Positions 51,312 to 63,478 of a DNA stretch of 64,000 nucleotides are shown piece after piece (position 1 is the stretch's first letter; the number at the start of each line of letters is the position of its first letter). Made by a program: the position numbers and the translations under genes. The stretch spans positions 99,469-163,468 of the forward strand of contig JAKSYS010000047.1 in NCBI GenBank assembly GCA_022925895.1, read 5' to 3'. The DNA comes from Fragilaria crotonensis. Taxonomy: Eukaryota; Bacillariophyta; Fragilariophyceae; Fragilariales; Fragilariaceae. The notes under the pieces are model-generated. The model was not told the DNA's origin, searched no databases, and was given only the letters and a program-made list of their open reading frames with translations.

Positions 51312-52696
51312 CGCAACGGTTCTGCATTGTCAGGCCTTATCCAGCTTCTGCTTCTTCTTGTGAGCGCCGCGACCGAATTCCTTCCCGGCCGCTTCATCTG
51401 CGCTTGACTCATGGTCATCATCGCCATCATTGTCGTTTCCTTTGCCAGTTTCTTCATCTCGTTCTTCAACTCCTCCTTGATTTGTTTCTTTAAAGCGGCC
51501 ACGGATCTCTTGCCTTTCTTGTCTCCCCACTCCTTAAGCTGGTCTTTTGCTCCTGGCTCAGAAGTCGGAAGATCTTTGGCGGGTAATATTTATTCTCTAA
51601 CTTAAAACCCTTTGGCAACTTCCCTGCCTTCGCCGTCTTATCCGTCTTCTCACCGCTCTTCACGCCCGAAATGTTCCTTTCCTTACTTCTCTCGAGGGTT
51701 GCCCTGTTTTCCACGGTCGTCGACAGGTATTGCTGACATGCCTGGAAATTGTTCAGCAGCTTGGGATCGCCAAGCACCACTGAGACGGCAGATTCCAATT
51801 TCGGATCGGTAATTCCTTGAGAAAATCAGCAACTTTCTTGGATTCGGGACGGCCTCGGTTGGATCACAATCAAGGATTTCATTGTGAGCGGTCTGGTGGA
51901 CATTGATAAAATCTTGGAATTTATACTGGCGACGCGACCCACTGTAGGACGCGTTCGCGATCGACGCGTAGGCTTTGTTCTTACGTGTGATCTTGGACGC
52001 GGTGCCTTCACACTGCGTCTTCAATGCCAAGTACGCCTTCCGACCGTCCTGCGACCTCTCGAATTTCTTGATGTATGACCACCCTTCTCCGTTTACGACA
52101 AATGTCTTCAATTCCCGATAGAATCGAGGGTTATCCATTCGTAATGTCGTCCCTCGAGTACCGTCGCTTCAATAAGGTACTCCATTGGACTTCCAAAGTC
52201 CGCTGGATCAAGAACATTCTCTGGCGCTTCCTTTCGTCCCTGGTGAGGTAAACGAGTGGGATCTTCGCAGCACTAAGGATTTGACGAAGGTAATTCTGGA
52301 AGGACTCATTCCACAATGCCCAGTTGACCAACTTCTTAAGACTGTCAGGCTTGGATGCATCTTCGTCTTTGCTGCCTCCTTCTGTTCCTGGTATTCTTGG
52401 CACTTGGCCGTGAACTCAGGAACCTTGTCAGCTGTGAAACTTTCGGGGTTCGCTTCGAACCCGGTCCGCTTGCGCTCATCCGCCCAGAAACGGAAGCCTT
52501 TCAAGTTCTTCACTGCGATGAATGGCATCGTAACGTTGCCTGCTCCTCGCGGTGCAGATCTAGCAACACTCCTGGCAATCGAGTCGAGATCCGACTCAGT
52601 TGCGAGCATCAAGTCATTCGGGGTTGCAAATCCCTGAGCAATCAACCACGTGACAGTCGGGGCGTTAAAGCCGCATCGTTGGAGGGCAGCGTTCAT
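51312..52696 (-). pseudogene. Copia gag
   Basis: Opens at ATG 52696 (MNAALQRCGFNAPTV, minus strand), about 420 bases after the 5' LTR. Pieces in order: 52696-52330 (FIAVKNLKGFRFWADERKR), 52330-52131 (LKKLVNWALWNESFQNYLR, TRDERKRQRMF), 52138-51800 (FYRELKTFVVNGEGWSYIKKF, QDFINVHQTAHNEI), 51798-51600 (FQACQQYLSTTVENRATL, YYPPKIFRLLSQEQK) and the Lys/Glu-rich 51502-51400 stretch. These look like capsid helices followed by a basic region. I see no CCHC knuckle. About four one-base shifts. Confidence 0.72.
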
Positions 52697-53115
52697 GGTC
52701 GAGATATCGGTTCGGTGTGGTCTTGTGTGAAAATTCCTAAAGAAACAAGCAAGGGTATACAAGGGTGAAAACCGGGAATACCAACGCCTTCAGAGTGCCA
52801 ACATTTATGCCGATCGGATAATGACTTGCCTTAATCACATTTAGGAGATTTGTTGCGAATCGGTCTTTGAGAGACTGATTCGTTCCGTGCCACGGTCATT
52901 TACTTATCCGTATGGCACGTCTATCGTAGTATTGCGGTCTTTCGGGTATGAGAACACTCCCTACGCAATTTCTCATCAATTCCCGACGTAATCTGCTCAA
53001 CATCGTTTCATCACATGCGGCCATTCTTAGCCATGATGAAATGATCAACCGGTGATCTCCATACTACCGATCGGATGGCGCCATTCATGTCATTGAGCCG
53101 TTGGGTCTGATAAAC
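52697..53115 (-). other. Copia 5' leader with candidate primer-binding site
   Basis: Non-coding. Directly inside the 5' LTR the minus strand reads TTATCAGACCCAACGG (about 53099-53114); TATCAGA resembles the primer-binding sites of Copia elements. The tRNA is not identified. Confidence 0.45.
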
Positions 53116-53333
53116 TGTTAATCCTACAAGTAGATCATCCTTGCAGGAAAGCATGTCTTGATTCAGTTATGAATTATCTAAAACATAGAAAAGTGAGCAT
53201 TACCTTGTTCGGAGTCATCCTTCAATCCCGAGTCGTACTGTGCAGATGTAGTACCGTATAATGGTACTTGATACTTGATACATGATTCATAGCATCCTGA
53301 ATGATACAGTACCGGTAGCTTGTAATATCAACA
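53116..53333 (-). repeat. Copia 5' LTR
   Basis: 218 bp, identical to 46797-47014; element transcription starts here, toward lower coordinates. Confidence 0.92.
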
Positions 53334-56206
53334 ACAGTATTACAAGGAACATAAGATGGTGGAACGAATGCAGCAACTCTTCAGTACGCACACCACATTA
53401 TCCAGATCCAAGCTTAAAAAGAAACTTGAACAATGGGATCAAGACCAAGGGCGAGCAATGGCAAACGCGGAACGCATCATAACAAAGCCCAGGAAACCAT
53501 ACGCATGGTCTCCGATACTCCGCGACGCCGGTCTTTTATACCGATACTGGAGACTGAGATATAGAGAAGAGAAACACGACGAGGACTACGCCACCACCTT
53601 CGACCGTATCGAACAATTGGCTCAACAATCCAACACGAAGTTCGTACTGCCTCTCCGATCAGTCGCACTCACTCTGGACCAAGTAACAACGAACCTCAAC
53701 AGTGCCGCAACACACTTAAGGAAATGCCAGAAGAACTCGATCGACATTCGATTTAGCAGCTACATTGACCTCCTCGCCAAATACGAGACAGACACCAACT
53801 CCGAAACCATGAAGCAATCGAAACACAAGGCGGGAATAGTCAGAAACACAATCCGGTCAGAACAGTGCAGAACCATGTACAGCAACATCCGACAGGTCGT
53901 CAAACCAAATCTGAACAGCGGCCTTGATAAACTCATGCTTCCAAGACACAAACACAGCACAGAATATCCACACAACTTTCAGCACTTCCTTTCGTCAACG
54001 GATCCAGAGGATATCATATGGGACACAATACTCGACAAAGATACCATAGAAAGTAACCTTCTTCGATATAATCGGAATTCTTTTCGGGCAGCTGCAGCAT
54101 CTCCATGCGGACATGGAATCATTCACAGCGGGTTATCCTTCAACAGCCTCTCGAAAGACTCGGCGGCACTTCTGTATGGAACAATACCACCACACTGGCA
54201 CGGACAAGACGACATACTACGCGAATTTTTGACCTCCTTCGCACTACCGGATGTTGTGAAGGAAAATAAGGCGATATCGATAAACATAAATGAAGATGAC
54301 GTAAGCTACGGTTTTAAGAAGTGGAAAGAGACGACATCTACCTCACCGTCTGGGCGACACCTCGGACACTACAAAGCCCTAATCCGCGACCCGATCCTGC
54401 TCAAGTGCTTTACTCAGTTCATGCACATCGTCAACGGTGGTCTGACACTAAGACGATGGTGCAACGCAGTCAACATCCTAATCGAGAAGGACCCAGGGCA
54501 ACCAAAAATCACACGCCTACGCATCATCCACCTCTTCGAGGCAGATTTCAACTTCTTCCTAAAGCTAATTTGGGGATCGCGCCTCGTAAAACGAGCGGTA
54601 TCTATGAAACTCCTCAATGACGGGCAACACGGATCCATACCACAACGGAAGGCAACCGACCCGATCATGTTGACGCAACTAACCACCGATCTCTGTCGAG
54701 TTCTCAAACACAACCTAGCCAGATTCGATAACGACGCAAGCGCGTGCTACGATAGGATCATCGTTGCCCTTGGAATGCTCGCGGCCCGCAGGTGCGGTAT
54801 GCCAGAAACAGCAGTACAAACACATGCCGACTGTCTGAAACTCATGAAGTACACAATCAAAACTGTGCACGGCGTCTCCGCAAGCAACTACCACGGTACA
54901 ACCTTTGAACCTCTATTTGGCACAGGACAAGGAAGCGGCGCATCTCCATCAGTGTGGCTCACTCTCGTTGTTGTCCTGATGAACACCCTCGATAGAATTA
55001 TACCAGAACGTATGAGCTTCCAGTCCCGAACTCACCAGAACAACACGATCGGCTCATCGACGCGTTTGTCGATGACACCTCCTTGGGTTTACTGACCCAG
55101 GAATGATTACTCTCGAGACAATGATAGCCAAATTGAACCATATCGCACAGACCTGGGAGAAGATACTGTTCTACTCCGGCGGCGCACTCAATCTCTCAAA
55201 ATGTTCCTGGTACACGATGTACTGGGATTGGAAGAAAGGAAGACCACAGCTACGAATGATTCACCACGACGACCCCACTCTGATGATGGCAACTCAAGGA
55301 CAAACGACAGAACCTTCCACCATCCGGAGGATGGAAACTAGTGACGCCAGCAGAATACTCGGAGTATACCTTGCTCCAGATGGAAACTTCTCTGATCAAC
55401 TCCGAGTTCTCAAAACAAAAGCCGACGGATTCGCCATCAGACTACGTTCCCCAAAGTTAACGCCACGCGACATCCAAACCTTCCATAAAACAATGTACTC
55501 CCCCGCGATGCGCTACGTTCTGCCATGCCTCGCCATCGACGAAGAAGAACTTGGCCCAGTACAGACACAGGTGATAACGGCGATGCTGCAAAAACTCGGC
55601 TACTCGTCCAAACTTCCAACTGCAATACGTTACGGCCCCGCGGAACTCGGAGGACTCGATCTCCTGGACCTTCGAACTGAGTTAGGAATCTCAACTCTGA
55701 AATACATGAGAAACGAGATCTACTCAAACACAGAGGCGGGAAAACTCATGTTGCTCAACGTCAAATACTCCCAAATCGAGTCCGGCATGTCGGAGCCCAT
55801 CCTTGAGTATCCAGGGATCCAAATATCCTACCTGACCCCAACATGGATCACATCCATTCGCCAGTTTATATTCCAACACAACCTTACAATTTCTCTCACT
55901 GACACATTCACGGTACTTCTCAGGGGGCCTAAAGATAAATGTCTTATGAACAGGGATGCACTGACTCGGTACTCAACCCAACAAAAACACGATATCAACC
56001 TGGTCCGCTTGTACCTTCAGATTATCACGCTCTCTGACATGTCGCAACCAGACGGAATCTCCGCATGTTGCTACCACCTCAATGGAGAACGGCGACCGAC
56101 ACAAGTGATCCGCATCAAAACATGGCCACGACAGGAACCACCAACAGCTCCACAAATTCGACTCTGGACGATACATCTCAGAAAACTTTCTGCGATACTC
56201 AAATAA
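53334..56206 (+). pseudogene. LINE-D ORF2 reverse transcriptase part
   Basis: Continues the endonuclease frame from 46796. Linker (QWDQDQGRAMANAERI, WSPILRDAGLLYRYWRL), WDTILDKDTIESNLLRYN, STSPSGRHLGHYKALI (about 54335-54380), RLRIIHLFEADFNFFLKL, motif A RFDNDASACYDRII (about 54721-54762) and motif B FGTGQGSGASPSVWL (about 54914-54960). One shift near 55045 gives RLIDAFVDDTSLG (motif C, about 55050-55090), another leads to 55103-56206 (SGGALNLSKCSWYTM, ILGVYLAPDGNF, TAIRYGPAELGGLDLLDLR, DINLVRLYLQIITL). 53338-55040 is open for about 570 codons, so only two breaks. Confidence 0.88.
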
Positions 56207-56289
56207 ATGGAAAGATCCCTGGGAAAATCAGACAAGAAGATCCTCCACCAGACGATACAAGCACCCACCACTCATCAATGCAAAGTCAT

Positions 56290-57806
56290 ATTAACTCCCT
56301 ACCACTCTGGCATCGTCGACTCCTATTCGAATACAAACAAATAGCAAACGATGTTGAGGTATGGAGAGCTTTTCGATCAAGGCAACGACTAACTATCGCC
56401 TCCGATGGAAGTCTCAGGGAAGAAGCAGGCACTTTTGGCTGGAAGCTGACAACGAGAAACCACCACGTTCTCTTTCAAGGGTATGGGCCAGTCGACGGAC
56501 CGATCGAAATTGGGAGCTCCACTCGGAGCGAACTAGGGGGCTTTACGGCGCCACTCCTATTGGTAACCGTACTGGCGAGACACTGGGGATTGCGACATAG
56601 GTGCAAGTTTCGATGGTTGGCGGATAGCGAGGTGGCCATTAACAGAGTAACGTTCGTCACCCGGAAAGACTACTCACCAACAAAACAGCCGGACAATAGT
56701 GACTACCTGACAACCATAACAGAACTTTTCCGAGAACTCCGTCGCCCCATGCTCACCAAGTGGATCAAAAGTCACCAGGATGGAAAAATATCATACGACA
56801 AACTGACACCCGACGCCCGCTTGAACGTTGACGTGGACGAACTGGCCACAAATGTCACCAAAACAAAAAAGCGAAACCACGGCGAGAGACGAATCATATC
56901 CCGACAATGCAGATGAGCATATCGATCCTCAACACACGGTTTTTCGGCAATTTAGACGAACACATACGGTACCATGTAAATGGGGGATATCTTCGTGAAT
57001 ACACACAATCTCGTCACAAATGGCCAGATCACGTCTGGGACATGATCGACATGACAGCATTTGGAAAGAACTTTAAGGCAATTCCGCTAAAACATCAACC
57101 GTCGCATGTCAAATTCATCCACAATCAACTGCCACTGGGAGACAAAAAGTACCAACGATCAGACGTAAAGGATGAGAAATTGAAACTATGTCCCACATGC
57201 TTACTTCAGGAGGAAAACATCCATCACTTTCTGCACTGTTCCCAAAACCCAGCTCGAGGCAAAAGCATCTCAGCCATGCTTCGGACCATCCTGAAAGACG
57301 ATCATCCCAGTCGACCAGCCTTTGCATCTTGCGTTGAACAATATTTAACACACCCAGGGCAACGCGTCCACTTTCACAATGACAAACTCTCCAGCCGCCT
57401 CGACGACATCCTACAAACGGCAATCGAAGAACAGAACCTCATCGGATGGCACCAACTACTTCTCGGATACTTATCCAAGAAGTGGCTCCTGCTTGCAGCC
57501 ATGGACACTCCCAACCCCGGGAAACTGAATCTATCAGCAGGACGAAGTCGCACACACACGGCCCTCAAAGCGATTACCCTTATGGTACGAGAAATCTGGC
57601 TTGGACGAAATGAAGTCTTACATCAACATCGAGATGAGACTGACCAAGAGATCTACTCGATGGAATCCGCAGAGCTTCGCCACTACCACTCGAATCCAAC
57701 CCTCATTCAGACCTCCGATCAACACTATTGCCGCAACATCAGCCACGTTAACCAAACTTCTACACAGCAGACCCTCCGTTCGACGACGATGGCTTCGACG
57801 AGTTAA
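56290..57806 (+). pseudogene. LINE-D ORF2 RNase H and CCHC C-terminus
   Basis: RNase H: LTIASDGSLREEAGTFGW (Asp), GSSTRSELGGFTAP (Glu), WLADSEVAINR (Asp), WIKSHQDGKISYDKL (His) and RLNVDVDELATNV (Asp), at 56390-56860. A frame change near 56905 continues with HIRYHVNGGYLREYTQSRHKW, zinc motif CPTCLLQEENIHHFLHC (about 57190-57240) and IGWHQLLLGYLSKKW, ending at 57806. The order and spacing match LINE-B 40971-42515. Confidence 0.85.
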
Positions 57807-58112
57807 AACAGCGCGAGCAGCCCACTTGAAAGATGGAAAACACAAAGACAAGTAACCCAGTACATGATCGCTATCCCGCCGACACGCGACGTCTCCACAA
57901 GACTGGCAACCCTTCCACCGGAAAACATTCCAAACAGAACACGTACCTCAAACACTACCCAGCAACGCATGACAGCCTTCTTCCCTGGACGACCCCCCGA
58001 CTACCATACCAACATCCAAAATCCTTCGCCCTCTCAAAGATAGAGAGATGCCTAGGTTGGGTACCGTGTGCGTCCTTGGCAAAAGTTCCTACTAGAGGTA
58101 AACCTATATAAT
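57807..58112 (+). other. LINE-D 3' UTR
   Basis: No gene. Remnant coding reads in another frame to about 57850 (KTARAAHLKDGKHKDK). The end gatgcctaggttgggtaccgtg ... gaggtaaacctatataattcg has the same closing motif as LINE-B (taaccctctataattagg); it is followed by TTTTACATTTTTTGTC, where LINE-E begins. Confidence 0.55.
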
Positions 58113-58132
58113 TCGTTTTACATTTTTTGTCT

Positions 58133-59279
58133 ACGAATCAATCCAATCAGTCGTCGGGAAACTCGTTTTCGGGATAGTTTGCCTGGATTACCCGCGGTTA
58201 TTCAAATCGACACCTCGACTCAACAAAATCTTGATTTATTGGAGTCCATGTCCTCCAAGGAAGTGTGGATTCGAGCACCAGCATCCGTACGGGGAATGAC
58301 GACAGCAGACACAAAAACCGATCTGTCAAGTACAAAGTCAGGAACGACTAGGACCGATACATCTTCTACCTACAACCACAACAGAGGTCGAAGAGGATTC
58401 GGTTCTAGCAGACAAAAGCAGCCCCCCGGAAGCACTACTACCGCATCAGCCCCAGGTGATGACATCGACGACCAAACGGCATTCACCCAGTCAGCAACCC
58501 AGTCAGTTGCGTCTCCATCAATGATGTCATCGGCAACATCCCGACGATTGAACGAGCTCGAAGCTTTATTTCGGAGACAACAGCAGGAAACTTCGGAAAA
58601 CGCTGTGCTCTCAACAAAAAATGCAAATAGCCTCATACAAATCGAGACTAAACTTGACGCCTAGATGACATGGACAATCTTCTTCAAGACAATCGGGAAA
58701 AGCTTGCTCACTATGGAAAGACAACAGGATTCTCATGTGCAGATCGTGGAGTTGAATATACGAGTGTCAAAACTGATGGATGTTATTGATAGAATGGCGA
58801 CAAAAATTGAATCGATGACTTCGGCAATGATCACAGGCAATAGGCCAGACTCCGAACGACGCAATCAGGAAAATCTGACCGACTGCAACAGACGACGCAC
58901 GCTGGAAGAAATGAAAGATACATCGACCAACTTCACTTCCTCCGCGGATGGTACACAATCGACTACGTCATCCCAAGATCGAACGATAGCACCGAATGCG
59001 ACGACGCCTCACCCGAAGCAACCCACGGCGGCACACTCTTCCCCATCTAAGAAGAAGTCTCGGCCACTCCACGACGATATGGAAGAGATGTCGCTTGGCT
59101 CCAACGATTCTATGGAAACGCCAGTCGAAACGGAAATTCCTCCATACCACGGTATACACGACATGTCACTTCCTGACTCATCTATCCTGGATGAATCGAA
59201 CGATTTTTCTTACCAAACGCCCGATCCGGACACTCAATACAACAACCATAGTGATTCGGAGGGAGGCGCCCCAAAATGA
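58133..59279 (+). pseudogene. LINE-E ORF1 C-terminal part
   Basis: Conserved block (SRRETRFRDSLPGLPAVIQI), Ser/Thr/Arg-rich linker, coiled coil (RRLNELEALFRRQQQETSEN), an in-frame TAG at 58662-58664, then the coiled coil resumes (LLTMERQQDSHVQIVELNIR, VIDRMATKIESMTSAM). A polar tail with KKKSRPLHDDMEEMSLGSND ends GGAPK. The N-terminal half is missing. The final stop TGA (59277-59279) overlaps the ORF2 start ATG (59276). Confidence 0.78.
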
Positions 59280-61252
59280 TACATCACCAAGATGCATCAT
59301 CCCAGCCAACGACGATGGAGAGCAATGACAATGTGAACATGGCAGACCAGCAGCACCCGACCACCAATGAGGCGACCGCAGATCACGACGCTCACCGCCG
59401 ACCAACCACAGTTCGAAAAGGAAGATATATGTCGCGAGGGGAGGATCGACATCCACCCATCTACACGTCTCAGATTCTTCTTTTTCCATCGACCAGACCG
59501 GGGAGGATGATTCGGAGGAAGACCAGCGACACTCAGGCAAATGTTACTTTCGGTGATGCGATTATCTACAAAGCAAAAGGTTCTACCCGAGTTATGTTTC
59601 AGAACGTTAAAGGACTGACCTTCAATCAAACAGGCGATGACTACAACTACTATATGTCATCCATGGGATCATACTCGATTGACATCTTCGGTATGGCGGA
59701 GACCAATTCCGGCTGGCAACACCCACACGTGCAGGCAAAGTTCAAGTATTGTCTACGCAAACAATTAAAACTCGGAAAAGCAGTGTTTGGATCGCCGACT
59801 CAAGAGATAGATCAGCTTGCAGACAACGAAACCTTTCAAGCTGGCGGATCAACACAGGTTGTAAGCGGCAATGTGACAACGACGGTGTTTGGGCCACCCA
59901 TTACGGATTCAACTGGACTGGGACGATGGTGCGGCTTTACTCTAATCGGCAAGAAGGAACTTAAATTGAGTATTCTCACAGGTTATAGGACTTGCAGTGG
60001 TTCCATTGCGTCATCACCACTAGGAAGCACCTTTCACCGAGAGTATACTTATTTTAAGGAGCAACAGGAGAAAAACCCGCAACCGAGACGACGTTTTCTC
60101 CGCGATCTTGGCAATCAGGTTCGGGATTTACAGCACCAAGGACATGCGATTCTCGTTATGATGGATGCCAACTCAGTATTGGAAAATGATCACCACCTCC
60201 AAGAATTCCTCGAGACCCATGATCTTAGGGACTTACATAACAACAATCCAGCTCCCTCGACCTACATTGGATCTACCGACCGCAGGATTGATTACATGTT
60301 TGGATGTCCCAGAACCGCAGCAGCAACATGTCGTCAGGGCACACTCTCGTATTTTGAAGGACCTCAATCCGACCACAGGGCTTTGTATGTCGACCTCTTC
60401 CTTTCCCAACTGATCGGCATTGAAGCAACAGAACCAGTAATGTCGGACGCACCCAGGAGATGGCTTCAGAGCGGTAATATGGAATCAGTTGATCTCTATC
60501 GGGAAAAAATGAAAGAGTACTATGTCAGGCACAACATGAAACAGCGGATAGATACCCTTTTCAAAACACATCATACACTTTCCCGAAAGCAAGTCCGACG
60601 TCTTTTGACAGCATGGGATGAAGACCAAGGGAGAGCGATGAGAGCGGCGGAAGAAGCGCTGGCAATAAAACCAAAGAAGTATGCGTGGTCTCCTCGACTT
60701 CGGAACGATGGCGTGATAATGAGGTACTGGAAGCTTCGGATGGTGCGGGAAGTCACTCACTCAGAAGACTACTCGACTACATTCGATCGATGGGAAAGAC
60801 AAATCCAGGGTTTTGACGGCACGTTCCACCTCCCGGATCGCAACAATATGTTGACTGTCACCGAAGTGAGACAGCGCTTGAATCAAGCTACAAAAGCACT
60901 TCGACAGACTCAGAAACGCGCGACGACGAGTAGAGTAAGAAGCTATGAGGAACTACTTGCAACTTACGAGACCGACAAAAATCCCACTACCAAACACGAA
61001 TCCCAACGACGCGCCAAGATCATGTATCGAACTATAAAAGCGGAAGCGAGCAAACGACTTTTTGGCAAACTTCGTCAGACTCTTCATCCGTCGGAACACA
61101 CAAGCCTGACTCAAATACAAGTACCACGTCCAGTCGATACAAGCCAAAGAACGGAACCAGGCCAAGTCCACAACATCCTGCAACACTACGACACAGACCA
61201 GCTAGTGTGGGACACGATCATTACAAGGAAGACATTGAAGCTCATATACTGA
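59276..61252 (+). pseudogene. LINE-E ORF2 endonuclease and linker
   Basis: ATG 59276 lies in an ATGA overlap with ORF1. Complete APE-type endonuclease: MFQNVKGLTFNQ (Asn, about residue 108), MAETNSGW (Glu, about 141), GYRTCSGS (about 236), MMDANSVL (Asp-x-Asn, about 295), DRRIDYMFG (about 336) and QSDHRALYVDL (Asp-His, about 364). The linker follows (AWDEDQGRAM, YAWSPRLRNDGVIMRYWKLRM). It closes at 61252, where a shift near 61235 would continue into RT (VWDTIITRKT then DIEAHILSFNR). Confidence 0.87.
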
Positions 61253-63478
61253 GCTTCAATCGAAGCATTTCGGGCAGCAGCAGAATCACCATGTGGAGCG
61301 GTATCATACACGACGCGCTAACTTTTACAAGTCTGTCAGACGAGGCTGAACAAGTTCTCCGAGGATCTATCCCAAAGGAGTGGTATGGAGATAGAACGCT
61401 CCTTCGAGAGTTCCTAGCATCATTCCAGATTCCTGACTCGGTCTTGGAAGGTAAACCAATAAACCTGAAATCTCAAACGACGACATCGTCAAAGGTTTCA
61501 CGTCATGGAAGGAGACAACAACAACATCCCCATCAGGAGACACCTCGGGCATTACAAAGCTATGATCAAGGACCCAGCATTGTTAAACTGCTTCCGGAAA
61601 TTTTAAACATAGCGATCACACGCGGCATTGCTCCACCGAGATGGTGCAAAGCGGTGAACATCATGATTGAAAAGGACAAGGGACGGCCAAAAATAAATCG
61701 ACTTCGAATAATACATCTGTTTGAAGCAGATTATAATTTTTTCCTCAAGATTATGTGGGGATCACGTTTGGTACGACGATCTGTTCAAATGAACTTGCTC
61801 AACGAAGGCCAGCATGGATCAGTGCCTGGGCGAACAACCATGGATCCAGTGATGTTAAATCAACTAACAACCGATCTCAGTCGGGTCCTCAAAGTCAACT
61901 ACGTAAGGTTTGATAATGACGCATCGGCTTGTTTCGATCGGATAATAGTTGCCCTCGGCATGATGGCGGCTCGGAGATGCGGGATGCCAAAGGAGGCCGT
62001 ACGAACGCACGCAACGGCATTACAACTGATGCAATATATGGTGAAAACGATACACGGAGTTTCATCCGACTCATACAGCGGTACTATGATGGCACCATTA
62101 TTTGGAACTGGGCAAGGAAGCGGTGCATCACCGGCGGTGTGGTTATCACTGGTGGTCATCCTATTAAATACTTTGGAACGAGTGGTCCCGAACAGGATAC
62201 GGTTCAAATCGGCAGACGGAATATAGTACATGAACGGTTGGTTGATGCATTCGTCGACGATACTGCTATAGGCTTAACGGACAACGGGGACTTATCCTTG
62301 ACGGCGCTTGTTCAAGCATTGGAAAAGTGGCGCAAACATGGAGCAACTACTACACTTCTCGGGCGGAGCATTAAATCTTTCCAAATGCTCGTGGTATGTC
62401 ATGTTCTGGAACTGGCGTCAGGGTAGACCTGTACTTCAAGAGATTGACGCTGCCGATCCAGCAATCCAACTCTTTCAAGGTTCCAATCACCGGAGACCAG
62501 TGACCATACGTCGTCAATCACTCACAGCAGCCTCACGTATCTTGGGGATCTATCAGACACCACTTGGCGATTTTTCCGAGCATATCCGAGTTCTCAAAAG
62601 AAGGCTGATCAATATGCAGGATACATCAGATCACCGACGTTGACAACGACAGACATTCGCGTTTTCCACGGTCAATTTATTCTCCTGCGATGCGTTACTC
62701 CTTCCATCGCAGCCGACGAGGAGGAACTGGAAAGTATCCAATCAAAGATCATTCCCACCATCGTACAGCGTTTGGGCTTCTCGTCAAAAATGTCGACAGC
62801 TATTCGTCATGGACCAGTATCTATGGGAGGTTTAAATCTTTCGACATCAGAACGGAATGTGGGATTGAAATGATCAAATACTTCCGACACGAAGTTTATG
62901 GTAATACAAAGGTTGGCCAACTGTTACTCCTCCAATTGCAGGCATCTCAAATAGAATCTGACTTCCGATACAACTCCTCGAAGGATCCCTCCATTCAGAT
63001 TGGATATTTGACACCGACCTGGATATTATCGATGCGACAATTCCTGTCCAATCACAATATACGCATCACTTTGACGGACACATTTCAGATCGCATTGCAA
63101 GGAAAAGATGATCAATACATTATGGATCTCAAACGACTGCAGGGATATACCACTCGACAACAGAAAGATTTGAATCTCGTTCGGTTATATCTCCAAGTGA
63201 CAACTCTAGCTGAATTAGTTGATACGTCTGAGAATGGCAAGATAGCGACATGGGCGTTTGAAGGGACCCGTCCGACAAGCTTCACGGACAACAAAGCCTG
63301 GCCGAGACAAGAAAGGACTTACTCACCAGCAACAACGTCTGTGGAAAAGGTATATCTCGGCGCATTATTGCGGTACGATAGATTCTGGCGGACACCACCG
63401 AGACCAACGCTACGAGATGTGAAAGAAATCATCGCCACAACGACAGCGACGGGACCAAAGGACGTTAAAGAAAAATAA
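61253..63478 (+). pseudogene. LINE-E ORF2 reverse transcriptase part
   Basis: WSGIIHDALTFTSLSDEAEQ, then a stretch out of frame (61470-61600) where the expected SWKETTTSPSG...H(L)GHYKAMIKDP reads in other frames. Back in frame: RLRIIHLFEADYNFFLKI, motif A RFDNDASACFDRII (about 61905-61945) and motif B FGTGQGSGASPAVWLSLV (about 62100-62150). A shift near 62222 gives VDAFVDDTAIGLT (motif C, about 62245-62280), then SGGALNLSKCSWYVMFW (62355), TAIRHGPVSMGGLNL (62800) and DLNLVRLYLQVTTLAEL (63165), ending at 63478. At least five shifts. Confidence 0.83.

Larger units (their letters stand above)
46797..53333 (-). mobile_element. Ty1/Copia LTR retrotransposon inserted in LINE-D ORF2
   Basis: Two 218-bp LTRs, identical by eye, starting TGTTAATCC and ending TATCAACA (TGTT...AACA). 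Flanking acag on both sides (46793-46796, 53334-53337), or aacag if the last LTR base is shared, is the target duplication. Minus-strand order gag, protease, integrase, RT, RNase H is the Copia order. The DSHADT protease, gag sequence and integrase C-terminus resemble diatom CoDi elements as I know them. Several one-base frameshifts break the single gag-pol ORF. Confidence 0.92.
43260..58112 (+). mobile_element. LINE-D: non-LTR retrotransposon split by a Copia element
   Basis: ORF1 (43798-45654, degenerate), ORF2 endonuclease (about 45655-46796), Copia insertion, RT (53338-56206), RNase H and CCHC end (56290-57806), and a 3' UTR ending acctatataattcg near 58106, like the LINE-B end. Protein blocks are close to LINE-B and LINE-E. 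The left boundary is approximate. Without Copia the element is about 8 kb. Confidence 0.75.

Noticed and set aside
58113-58664. LINE-E as the continuation of the same LINE-A copy interrupted by LINE-D
   Set aside because: LINE-A (4550-43106) and LINE-E both contain the same ORF1 region with many differences, so they are separate copies.
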